In this document: piece after piece, positions 10,092 to 18,891 of the stretch | Layout of the letters: each line of letters begins with the position of its first letter | Numbering within the stretch: position 1 is the stretch's first letter | From: Candidatus Saccharimonadota bacterium | GTDB lineage: Bacteria > Patescibacteriota > Saccharimonadia > Saccharimonadales > UBA4665 | Direction: 5' to 3' | Length of the DNA stretch: 64,000 bases | Assembly (NCBI GenBank): GCA_025928155.1 | Contig: JAICKC010000007.1 | Location: forward strand, 1 to 64,000 | Program-made: the position numbers and the translations under genes | Notes under the pieces: generated by a model | What the model was told of the DNA's origin: nothing | What the model saw: only the letters and a program-made list of their open reading frames with translations | Database searches by the model: none

Positions 10092-11297
10092 GTGGTAAAA
10101 CAAAAAGCCAAATGGAGGACGACAGTGGCGACCAAGTTTGAAGCTTTGAGAGACGGTAGAGAGCTTGATTGTCCACTGTCGCCGCCAGGCGCATCGCCAG
10201 GCAATTTTGTACAATTTGATTCTGAAGAAGCTCCCGTGCGTGATGCCAGGAGCTTTTTCGTTGGACAAAATTTGGACGGCCCTATGTTCAATGGCGACGA
10301 ACCTCGTTCGCACCGCGACTACTTCGAACATCCACTCTATGCGCGCTACATGCGGCTACCCAAGGGCTTACTGCCGCCCGCTGACGCGAACGTACTGCAA
10401 GACATACATGAAGGTTTGGCTGCCGAGCGCGCGAGTAGGTTCTTGTTCGCAAGTGGTTGGGCCGCCGCCGAGGCGGCCATCGTAATGAGAGGCGTACGGA
10501 ATAATGAAAGGGTGCGCGAACGACTGGTTGAGGGGGCTGCGAACGCTTGGCTAGGCGCGCGTGACCGAGCCATAGAGATAGCCAAGGGGGGCGGAGAAAC
10601 GGGTGACCACTACGCATTGAAAGAGCGCACCGAACTAGCACTCGCAAGTGTTCCGCTCTTGGAGGACATCGTTGCGGGCAACGTCAAAGTAGAGACCCTA
10701 GGATGTGTAGCGGATGGTTATATACAGGTTGGCGTAGAGAATACCGCATTTGGAAAGGAAAAACGGGAGACTGGTGACACAAAACGTGCCGTTTTCCACG
10801 AGGGGCTATCTTACGAGATACTCGCATTGCTCGGACTTGGCGAAGACTTAACACCGAGACGATTTGCTATGCCGGCTACTGCCCGCAATGACAGCGGCTA
10901 TTACTTCCCAAAACTAACGCACGACCTCATGATTTTCAAACAGCGTGGGGGCCAACTAAAATCAATGCTTCCGGCGGAAATAAAATCGAAAATGAGCAGG
11001 TACGACAGAAGGCGGTACAAGGCGCTCGTGATCGACGGCCCGTTCATGGATGTGTTGCAGGCGGGCGAGCCCGGTCCTATGATAGACCTCGTCGCGCGGG
11101 TCCATCACGGTGATGGGACTGAGGCTGATAGGGCTGCGGTTACAACGATGACGAGAAATCTGTGGGCTATGGTGGCTCAATATTCGTCTGGTGACACGAT
11201 CAGGACCGGCGGCAGTCATTCGTTTATCCAATTCCATGACACATCTAAAGTCAGGCTAGGGGGCTATGCAGCGTCGGCAGCGCTGGCGGCGGTATAG
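10092..11297 (+). CDS. Hypothetical protein, no recognisable family
   Basis: 401-aa uninterrupted ORF; no domain recognised by eye. Confidence 0.7.
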   Translation: MVKQKAKWRTTVATKFEALRDGRELDCPLSPPGASPGNFVQFDSEEAPVRDARSFFVGQNLDGPMFNGDEPRSHRDYFEHPLYARYMRLPKGLLPPADANVLQDIHEGLAAERASRFLFASGWAAAEAAIVMRGVRNNERVRERLVEGAANAWLGARDRAIEIAKGGGETGDHYALKERTELALASVPLLEDIVAGNVKVETLGCVADGYIQVGVENTAFGKEKRETGDTKRAVFHEGLSYEILALLGLGEDLTPRRFAMPATARNDSGYYFPKLTHDLMIFKQRGGQLKSMLPAEIKSKMSRYDRRRYKALVIDGPFMDVLQAGEPGPMIDLVARVHHGDGTEADRAAVTTMTRNLWAMVAQYSSGDTIRTGGSHSFIQFHDTSKVRLGGYAASAALAAV

Positions 11298-11391
11298 TTG
11301 ACGAACAGAGGCGATTAGGGTAAAATAACAAGGTAATAGCAACTCAGCTTGTGTCCCCTTGTGAGCACGGGCTTTAACCAAAGGAGTTTGG

Positions 11392-11769
11392 ATGCAATAC
11401 GAAATCGCTGTACTCTACGACCCCGGTCTAGAAGTAGATTTGGAGAAGGCGACGACACGCGTGGAGAAGATCCTCGTAGACAACGGTGCCAAAGTTACCA
11501 ATGTCGATAACTGGGGTAAGAGAAAGCTGGCTTACACCATAAAGAAGCACGACATGGCTATCTATGTGTTCTATACCGTAGAAATGCCGGGTGCGAACGT
11601 GCAGAAGCTGGAAAGCATTCTGAACATTACCGACGAGGTAATCCGTTTCCTGATTACCAAGCCGGATCTAGAGGCGATCGCCAAGGCCGAGGCCGAAAAG
11701 GCCCGCAAGGCCGAGCAGGCGGCTAGGCGTGGCGAGAGCGCTGATGGCGACGAGGAAGCCGAGGAGTAA
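11392..11769 (+). CDS. rpsF: 30S ribosomal protein S6
   Basis: YEIAVLYDPGLEVDLEKATTRVEKIL…KRKLAYTIKKHDMAIYVFY; rpsF-ssb-rpsR order. Confidence 0.96.
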   Translation: MQYEIAVLYDPGLEVDLEKATTRVEKILVDNGAKVTNVDNWGKRKLAYTIKKHDMAIYVFYTVEMPGANVQKLESILNITDEVIRFLITKPDLEAIAKAEAEKARKAEQAARRGESADGDEEAEE

Positions 11770-11859
11770 ATTTTACAGCTTGACGCAGTTTTGGCTGCGG
11801 CGTAACGTGGAAGTACAAATTAATGAGGACATAGTTTCCTTAAGGGAGGGGAATGCCAT

Positions 11860-12357
11860 ATGGCACGTAGTTTCAACCAAGTAATCTTAATGGGGAACCT
11901 GACCCGAGATCCGGAGCTCAGGCAAACCCCAAACGGGCAGAACGTATGCTCGTTTAGTTTGGCGTTGAACCGCAGCTACAAGGGCACGGACGGCAATTGG
12001 CAGGAAGCGACTGATTATATCGACGTCGTGGCCTGGGGACCGCTCGGTGAGCGTGTCGCGCAGTATCTGAGCAAGGGGCGACCGTGCCTGGTCAACGGTC
12101 GGCTGCAAAGCCGTAGCTGGGAACAGGAAGGCCAGAAGCGTAGCAAAGTCGAGGTGGTGGCACAGGATGTGACATTCTTAGGCGGCGCTGGCGGTGGTTC
12201 TGACAACGGCAGTTCTAATGGCGGGGGATACCAAGGCGGTGTTAGTTCTGTCTCGAATGGTGGCCCAAGCAAGCCCGCGCCGAGCAAGAAGCAAGATGAC
12301 GTTGTCATCGAAGACATCGGCGATGAACCAATTAACCTAGATGATATCCCATTCTAA
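11860..12357 (+). CDS. ssb: Single-stranded DNA-binding protein
   Basis: NQVILMGNLTRDPELRQTPNGQNVCSFSLALNR OB fold and acidic tail ending NLDDIPF. Confidence 0.97.
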   Translation: MARSFNQVILMGNLTRDPELRQTPNGQNVCSFSLALNRSYKGTDGNWQEATDYIDVVAWGPLGERVAQYLSKGRPCLVNGRLQSRSWEQEGQKRSKVEVVAQDVTFLGGAGGGSDNGSSNGGGYQGGVSSVSNGGPSKPAPSKKQDDVVIEDIGDEPINLDDIPF

Positions 12358-12367
12358 GGAGTAAATA

Positions 12368-12571
12368 ATGGCAAAGATTTTTAAGCACAAGACAGACGTA
12401 GCATATTTTGACTACAAGGATTTCAAGACCTTGCAGCGCTACGTCAACCAGTACGGGCAGATTGAAACTCGCAAGAAGACCGGCCTGACCGAGAGTCAAC
12501 AGCGGCACCTGGCGGCGGCTATTAAGCGCGCGCGCCACATTGCGCTGCTGCCGTTCGTAGCCAAGGCGTAA
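12368..12571 (+). CDS. rpsR: 30S ribosomal protein S18
   Basis: VAYFDYKDFKTLQRYVNQYGQIETRKKTGLTESQQRHLAAAIKRARHIALLPF. Confidence 0.97.
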   Translation: MAKIFKHKTDVAYFDYKDFKTLQRYVNQYGQIETRKKTGLTESQQRHLAAAIKRARHIALLPFVAKA

Positions 12572-12589
12572 ATGGATTAAGACGGTCAA

Positions 12590-13162
12590 ATGGGCGCTGA
12601 GCTGGTATTTCTCGGTCCTTCTGGGGCTGGCAAGACTACCTTAATGCGCGGGCTGGCCGATACGGCAGAAGGTAAATATCGCTTTACTATTGACCGTCCA
12701 TGGACTACCCGAGATCGACGGCCCGGAGAGGACGACCACGAGTACATATTTGCCAGCGAACGGCGATTTAATACTAAACGTCGTGAGTTTCTCTTCACGA
12801 TGGGTACGTATGGGACAGATGAGTTTGGGTTGGAAAGGCTCCGGCCGCTCGGATTGAACGAGGTTCGCATGCGGGTATTACTACCTGATAACGCGCTTCG
12901 TTTCCGGCATCTTTTAGGAGGTTTAGCGACATTTTGCGCGATTGTACCCGCTGTAGGTGAGGCTGTGCTGACAGAGCGTATCAGGAGGCGCGACCCTATG
13001 GCAGACGCGGCCAATGTAGCAGAGCGTATACAGCGCCTTCGCGAGGATGCGGAAAGTGCGAGATCGATAGCGGACGTAGTGTTTGAGAATGGACTGGGTA
13101 TCGACCGGTCGGTAGCCGTGCTGCATGGCGTGCTCGAAGAGTATTTTACAAATAAAGCGTAA
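12590..13162 (+). CDS. Guanylate kinase-like P-loop protein
   Basis: FLGPSGAGKTTLMRGL Walker A plus RPWTTRDRRPGEDDHEYIF, which resembles GMP kinase. Confidence 0.7.
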   Translation: MGAELVFLGPSGAGKTTLMRGLADTAEGKYRFTIDRPWTTRDRRPGEDDHEYIFASERRFNTKRREFLFTMGTYGTDEFGLERLRPLGLNEVRMRVLLPDNALRFRHLLGGLATFCAIVPAVGEAVLTERIRRRDPMADAANVAERIQRLREDAESARSIADVVFENGLGIDRSVAVLHGVLEEYFTNKA

Positions 13163-13202
13163 AGAGAGTCCGCGTTGCATCAATCTATAAGGATTTGAGA
13201 CA

Positions 13203-13538
13203 ATGAGTTCGATGGACAATACGTCGCCGTTTCTGGCTATGCAGCGAGTGGAGGGACAAATAAAGGCACTGCTGCGCCAGGTTGATCCCGACTTGCTGAG
13301 TGCAGACGAAAAGAAGGCGTTCGCGAGCTTGCGGCGTTTGGTGGTAGATACGCGGCTGGATATTCGTGACTACGAGCTTAGCGAAACGCGCGACGAGCAG
13401 CTCAAGTGCGCTGTGACAGCTAAGAAGCGGCTGGTACGCTTAAGAGCCATGATTTTGGCCGCAGGTATAGCTTTCGGGCCAGCGGATGTCGCGCAGCTCA
13501 CCGCTCACTTGGAGCAAATCGAGAGCAGAGTATTATGA
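13203..13538 (+). CDS. Hypothetical protein
   Basis: 111-aa ORF, stop overlaps the next start (ATG at 13535). Confidence 0.6.
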   Translation: MSSMDNTSPFLAMQRVEGQIKALLRQVDPDLLSADEKKAFASLRRLVVDTRLDIRDYELSETRDEQLKCAVTAKKRLVRLRAMILAAGIAFGPADVAQLTAHLEQIESRVL

Positions 13539-13788
13539 AGGTAAACGAAATTGCAGGATTACTGTTGCACCGTATCAACGGTTCGAGCTGGAGCGACAGC
13601 CAGTTTGGTATAACCGCAGGTGGTATTACGAGTATGCTGCAGCGTGACGTAAACCGGGCGCTGGAGTTATGGTGCACCTCCAGAAAAACGGATGGATTAG
13701 GCAGGTTGCCGCCACCATGCATGCCTACGGCAGTTGGACCGATGGCGACTACGAACAGATAATAGAAGCATTAGACGGAGAAAAGTAA
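13535..13788 (+). pseudogene. Small hypothetical gene split by an apparent frameshift (or two overlapping ORFs)
   Basis: ORF 13535-13762 becomes non-protein-like after about 13669; a second frame 13669-13788 reads MVHLQKNGWIRQVAATMHAYGSWTDGDYEQIIEALDGEK*. Confidence 0.5.
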
Positions 13789-13789
13789 T

Positions 13790-14356
13790 ATGGCGTTAAG
13801 CATTACGAACTTGAAAAAGGGTGTGTTGTTCCAAATGGACGGCGTACCGTACCGGGTGGTGGATTATAATCAGAAAGTGATGGGCCGCGGCGGCAGCATT
13901 GTAAATGTGCGCATCAAGAGCGTGTTGGATGGCAAGGTACTCGACAAAACCTTCAAAGGCAATGAAACTGTCGAGCCGGCCGAAGTGACGAACGAGCCCG
14001 CGCAGTACCTGTACAGCGACGGTGATACCTTCCACTTTATGAACCCGGACACCTTCGAGCAGTTTGAAACTCCAGCTGAGCTAGTCGGCGATAACGCTGG
14101 CTACATGAAAGAAGGCGATACGATATCGTTGCAGTTTTTTGAAGGCCGTCCGATTAGTGTGGAACTACCCAAAAACGTACCCCTGCTCGTTACTTACGCC
14201 GAAGACGTGGTAAAGGGCGACACCACTAGCAGCGTGCAAAAAAACGCGACGCTGGAAACAGGTGTCACCATCAAGGTGCCGGCGTTCATCAAACAGGGCG
14301 ACTTGATCAGCGTTGATACTGCCACCGGCTCATACCGTGAGCGTGTAAAGGAGTAG
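13790..14356 (+). CDS. efp: Elongation factor P
   Basis: KKGVLFQMDGVPYRVVDYNQKVMGRGGSIVNVRIKSVLDGKVLDKTFKGNE; EF-P domain organisation. Confidence 0.96.
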   Translation: MALSITNLKKGVLFQMDGVPYRVVDYNQKVMGRGGSIVNVRIKSVLDGKVLDKTFKGNETVEPAEVTNEPAQYLYSDGDTFHFMNPDTFEQFETPAELVGDNAGYMKEGDTISLQFFEGRPISVELPKNVPLLVTYAEDVVKGDTTSSVQKNATLETGVTIKVPAFIKQGDLISVDTATGSYRERVKE

Positions 14357-14359
14357 CGC

Positions 14360-15079
14360 ATGAAACGGCGGCTGGATGTGGTGATGGCGGAGCGAGGGCT
14401 GGTAGCATCGCGGAGTCAGGCAGAAAGCTATGTGCGGCTCGGCCAGGTAAAGATAAATGGCCGGCCAGCCGGGAAAGCCGGCCAGATGATAGTCGACACC
14501 GACGACATCGTAGTAGCGGGAGGGGAGCAATACGTAGGCCGCGCCGCGCTGAAGCTGAAAAGTGCAGCCGAGGTGTTCGGATTAAATTTTACAGGGAAAA
14601 CGATATTGGACGTGGGCTCGTCGACGGGCGGATTTACCCAGTACGCCCTGCGGCAGGGTGCTATAAAGGTAATCGCGGTAGATGTGGGCACCAACCAGCT
14701 GCACCCTTCTTTGCGTAGTGACTCACGCATAGAGTTGCACGAAAAAACCGACATCCGTGACTTTACTACTCTTGAGCGTATCGACACAGTTGTCGGCGAT
14801 GTCTCGTTCATATCTTTGCGCGAAATCTTGCCCCATGTGGTGACACTGATTGACAGAGACGCCGAGATTGTTGCCATGGTAAAACCGCAGTTCGAGGCTA
14901 TTAAGAGCGAAGTAAAGCACAAAGGGGTTATAAAAAACGACAAAATGCGCCGTGATATCCTGAAAGATTTTGAGGCTTGGGCGGGGCAGTATTTCAAAAT
15001 TATGCAAAAGGCGGATAGCAGCGTGCCGGGCGGTAAGGGTAACGTGGAGCGCTTCTATTTACTCAAGAAGCTGGCTTAA
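14360..15079 (+). CDS. tlyA: TlyA family rRNA methyltransferase / hemolysin A family
   Basis: S4-like N-terminus plus LDVGSSTGGFTQYALRQGA FtsJ-like SAM motif. Confidence 0.92.
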   Translation: MKRRLDVVMAERGLVASRSQAESYVRLGQVKINGRPAGKAGQMIVDTDDIVVAGGEQYVGRAALKLKSAAEVFGLNFTGKTILDVGSSTGGFTQYALRQGAIKVIAVDVGTNQLHPSLRSDSRIELHEKTDIRDFTTLERIDTVVGDVSFISLREILPHVVTLIDRDAEIVAMVKPQFEAIKSEVKHKGVIKNDKMRRDILKDFEAWAGQYFKIMQKADSSVPGGKGNVERFYLLKKLA

Positions 15080-15097
15080 AACTGATAGAATACGGTT

Positions 15098-15757
15098 ATG
15101 TATTATTTCCCGAACCGCAAGATTGCCGGTGACCTGATTGCATACAAACTCGGGAAACAATATCGCTATGAAGACTGTGCAGTAGTGGCTCTGAACGACG
15201 GAGCTGTAATAGTGGGCGCGCAAATCGCTGCGTGGCTACACTGTCCGCTCAATATGCTGCTAACTGAGGCTATCCACTTGCAGGGCGAGTATGATACGCT
15301 GGCGCAGATAGACCAGGCGGGCGGCGTGACCTATAACGATACATACTCAGTGGGCGAGCTCGAGGAAATAAAGGCTGAAAACTTTGGGTATATAGAACAG
15401 CAAAAACTGGAAAAGCTGTTCCAAATGAACAAGCTGCTGGGCCAAGGAGGTGTCATAAGCCCGCGCCTGTTGCGCGGCCGGCATATCATCGTCGTGTCGG
15501 ACGGCCTTAGTAGCGGGCTTTCGATGCGAGCCGCGGCCGCTTATCTTAAGCCTATAAAAACCAATCGATTGGTTATGGTGACGCCGTTTGCGAGTGTGAA
15601 AGCGGTGGATTTGATGCACGTGCTGGCCGACGAAATCGTCTGTCTGAACGTGCTGGAAGATGTGATCTCGATTGACCACTACTATGACGATAATCGGTTG
15701 CCGGATCACGAAAAAATTATACAAGTGATAGAGGACATAATCCTCCACTGGAAGTGA
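15098..15757 (+). CDS. Phosphoribosyltransferase-like protein
   Basis: PNRKIAGDLIAYKL N-terminus and PRTase-like core HIIVVSDGLSSGLSMRAAAAYLK. Confidence 0.6.
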   Translation: MYYFPNRKIAGDLIAYKLGKQYRYEDCAVVALNDGAVIVGAQIAAWLHCPLNMLLTEAIHLQGEYDTLAQIDQAGGVTYNDTYSVGELEEIKAENFGYIEQQKLEKLFQMNKLLGQGGVISPRLLRGRHIIVVSDGLSSGLSMRAAAAYLKPIKTNRLVMVTPFASVKAVDLMHVLADEIVCLNVLEDVISIDHYYDDNRLPDHEKIIQVIEDIILHWK

Positions 15758-15760
15758 TAA

Positions 15761-16408
15761 CTAGAGCGAGTCGTGTAGCATCCGTTCGTCAAGTATAGTT
15801 ATACAGGACTGCTCGGTTTGGATGTAGCCCTTGCGCTCCATTTCGGCCAGAGCGCGGCTGGTGGTTTCGCGCGTGGCGCTGATGCTACTGGCGATATCCT
15901 GGTGTCTGAGTGGTACGACGATACACAGGCCGGCTGCGGTTGGCTCGCCAAACCGCCGTGCGGTGGTCAGGAGAAAAGAGGTGAGCCGCTCGCGCACGGT
16001 GCGATATTCGAGTGTCATGATGCGCTCACTGTGCAAGCGGTACATGTCGGTTATCATATCGACGACCGGCAGGGCGGACGCCGGATTGCTGCGCATAAAT
16101 TTCACGAACGTGTCACGCGACACAAGCCAAACCGTAGTTGGCGCCAAGGCAGTGTATATGATGTGGCGATCTTGACCGGTTATGGCCCAGGTGAGGCCCA
16201 TCAATTCGCCGCTCTTCCGAATGATAAGCAGATTTTCTTCGCCGTATTTGGTAATGTCGTAGGCTTTGGCCAGCCCCTCTTCGATGTAAAAAACACCCGG
16301 CGGAGACCCACCGGGCCGAATGATAAACTCACCTTTTGAGTAAGTCAACTTGGTGCCACCATGAAACAAGTTGACGAGAGCGCGCATTTCATCTGCGTTC
16401 GCCAGCAT
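15761..16408 (-). CDS. Crp/Fnr-family transcriptional regulator
   Basis: cNMP-binding-like fold and C-terminal HTH (HQDIASSISATRETTSRALAEMERKGYI). Confidence 0.9.
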   Translation of the reverse strand: MLANADEMRALVNLFHGGTKLTYSKGEFIIRPGGSPPGVFYIEEGLAKAYDITKYGEENLLIIRKSGELMGLTWAITGQDRHIIYTALAPTTVWLVSRDTFVKFMRSNPASALPVVDMITDMYRLHSERIMTLEYRTVRERLTSFLLTTARRFGEPTAAGLCIVVPLRHQDIASSISATRETTSRALAEMERKGYIQTEQSCITILDERMLHDSL

Positions 16409-16560
16409 ACCTCTATTATTTCATATGCTCAACGATTACCCAAGTTGTGATAAATATCCTGCCAAACCTGTGACGAAGCTAACAGTATTTCGGGGCGACT
16501 ACTCGCATACTACACATGTACAGGTGGCTAATAGGCTGCCACCCGAAAAGGGGGTGCAAC

Positions 16561-17127
16561 ATGGTAAGTTTCAGTGAAGTAGAAAAGCAGCTGAACCACG
16601 TTGGCTGCAATTTTAAAATGTGGGGACGGGCCGAAATACGGGAGCTCAGCAATGTGCTCATGCCGGAAGAAAAAATTGCTCAAGCTGTAAACGGGTCATA
16701 TGAAGGCGGATTTGCTATGCTGGTCGTGACGAATTACCGAGTACTGCTGATAGACCGTAAACCCATGTTGCTGACCATAGAAGACCTTCGCTACGACATG
16801 ATTGCCGAAGTTGACTTCAATAACCGCCTTATGGGCTCGACAATCAAAATTATTACCCCAGTGCGCAATCTAGTGTTTAACAGTTGGAGCAGCACGCGGC
16901 TACGCAAATGTGTGAACTACGTGCAGCAGCGAGTAATGGAAATTCGTCAACACGGATTGACTGCGCAGCTGCAGGGGCAGCTGGTGGGAACGCCACAGCC
17001 GCTGCCGGGACTCAACCCGCAGCTTGCCGCGTCCGGCCAGAGTGGGGGCGTGCCCTACGCGCCAATGAATCCATACACCAAAGCGCCACTTTTGAGCCGG
17101 CGTCGCAGGTTCCCGAGTTTTTACTAG
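16561..17127 (+). CDS. PH-domain-like (YokE-type) protein
   Basis: YEGGFAMLVVTNYRVLLIDRKPMLLTIEDLRYDMIAEV pattern; ATG at 16561 chosen. Confidence 0.6.
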   Translation: MVSFSEVEKQLNHVGCNFKMWGRAEIRELSNVLMPEEKIAQAVNGSYEGGFAMLVVTNYRVLLIDRKPMLLTIEDLRYDMIAEVDFNNRLMGSTIKIITPVRNLVFNSWSSTRLRKCVNYVQQRVMEIRQHGLTAQLQGQLVGTPQPLPGLNPQLAASGQSGGVPYAPMNPYTKAPLLSRRRRFPSFY

Positions 17128-17158
17128 GCCCAATATATTCCGGTTAGCGAGACGGCGG

Positions 17159-18247
17159 TTATTTCGAGACGTTAAAACGGAACTCGACAATGTCGTCGGG
17201 TTGCATGATGTAGGTTTTGCCTTCGGTGCGAACTTTGCCTGACGCCCGAGCGGCTTGGAGAGAGCCTGCGGCAATAAGGTCGTTGTAGGCAACAGCTTCA
17301 GCGGCGATGAAGCCGTGTTCGAAGTCGCCGTGGATGACTCCGGCGGCTTGCGGCGCAGTGGCGCCTTGCGGGATCGTCCAGGCGCGGACTTCTTTGGCAC
17401 CCGCTGTAAGGTAGCTTTGCAAACCGAGTGTATCATAGGCGGCGCGGATGAGTTGATTCAAGCCTGATTCAGCTTGGCCGTAGCTTTCGAGCAGTTCGGC
17501 GCGGTCGTTACCATCCAGGCTGCGCAGCTCGTCTTCGAGCTTGGCGCAGATGAACAGGGAAGGCGACGGCGCAATCAGTTGCGCCAGGCGGCTGTGTAGG
17601 GCAAGGTCACTCAAGCCATTTTCGTCAACATTAAACACGTAGATAACCGGCTTGGCCGTGAGCAAGAACAGATCACTTAGGTGGGTGGGATCGATATCGG
17701 GCCGGCTCCAGATGGGCATGCCGCTGTCTAACAGGCCGTGCACTTCTTGCAGGGTATCGTATTCGGGCTTGAGCTTGGGGGTGGCACGTGACTCTTTTTC
17801 GAGCTTGGGCAGACGCTTTGCGACCGTCTGCAAGTCGGCTAGTACCAGCTCAGTGTTGATAATGTCGATGTCGCGTATCGGGTCGTGCGTGCCGGTGGCT
17901 TCATCGGTGACGACGTTGGGGTCTTCGAAAGCGCGCACGACCTGCGCAATTGCATTAGTGGCACGGATATGGCTCAAAAATTGATTGCCCAAGCCTTCAC
18001 CTTCGCTGGCGCCTTTGACCAGGCCGGCGACATCCACAAACGTGACCGTGGCTGGCTTGATAGGCGCGTTGCCGTACAGCTCGCTTAAGCGTTGCAAACG
18101 CGGGTCGGGCACCGGCACAATACCGGTATTTGGCTCTATAGTCGCGAAGGGGTAATTAGCTGCCAGCGCTGACGAGTCGGTGAGGGCATTAAACAGGGTT
18201 GATTTGCCGACGTTCGGCAGACCCACGATGGCTATGGAAAGACTCAT
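17159..18247 (-). CDS. ychF: Ribosome-binding ATPase YchF (Obg family)
   Basis: MSLSIAIVGLPNVGKSTLFNALTDSSALAANYPFATIEPNTG and C-terminal TGS domain. Confidence 0.97.
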   Translation of the reverse strand: MSLSIAIVGLPNVGKSTLFNALTDSSALAANYPFATIEPNTGIVPVPDPRLQRLSELYGNAPIKPATVTFVDVAGLVKGASEGEGLGNQFLSHIRATNAIAQVVRAFEDPNVVTDEATGTHDPIRDIDIINTELVLADLQTVAKRLPKLEKESRATPKLKPEYDTLQEVHGLLDSGMPIWSRPDIDPTHLSDLFLLTAKPVIYVFNVDENGLSDLALHSRLAQLIAPSPSLFICAKLEDELRSLDGNDRAELLESYGQAESGLNQLIRAAYDTLGLQSYLTAGAKEVRAWTIPQGATAPQAAGVIHGDFEHGFIAAEAVAYNDLIAAGSLQAARASGKVRTEGKTYIMQPDDIVEFRFNVSK

Positions 18248-18342
18248 TTCACCATACATTATAGCCGATTTCAACAGATATGGCACGGGGTATTGGAAAC
18301 TTGTGGTGTTAGCACAAGCACTTTGTTATACTCGAGGTAACT

Positions 18343-18891
18343 ATGAGTGAGCACAAGCAGGCGAACGTGGTTGCCTCTGCAAAGTCTGGTATGGTGGTGG
18401 GCGGCAGTGGTCATCGCCACCTAGTGGATGCAAAGCCGGCAAGCCTAATCGGAATGGGTGTGTTTGCTCTACTAGCCCTCGCTCTGCTGGCGGTATATCT
18501 TGTACATCGTAGTAACACAAGTCCCAACCACCAGGCGCATGTTGAAGTTAAGAGTCTGCAATCACAGATTAAGGCCCAAAAGGGTGATGATGGCAGTAAG
18601 ATCAGCTTATACCAGCAGCTCGCCGTGGCGTGTGCTAAGGCGGGTGATACAAAATGCGCCAACGACGCCAACAACAAAGTTACGCAAGCCCAAGGCGCTC
18701 AAGACCCGGGCACACTTACGACGCTAGCGCAGACGGCGGCGGCGTCAGGCGATAAGCAGAAAGCGATAAGCTACTACCAGAAGGCTATACAAGCGCTCCA
18801 GAAACAAGACGGTGGCGTACCTAAGCCAGTGACTCAGGATGCTATTGACAACCTCCAGGCGGAAATAAATAAACTCCAGGGAACAAACTGA
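18343..18891 (+). CDS. Membrane-anchored TPR-like protein
   Basis: TM segment IGMGVFALLALALLAVYLV followed by TPR-like helices. Confidence 0.6.
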   Translation: MSEHKQANVVASAKSGMVVGGSGHRHLVDAKPASLIGMGVFALLALALLAVYLVHRSNTSPNHQAHVEVKSLQSQIKAQKGDDGSKISLYQQLAVACAKAGDTKCANDANNKVTQAQGAQDPGTLTTLAQTAAASGDKQKAISYYQKAIQALQKQDGGVPKPVTQDAIDNLQAEINKLQGTN

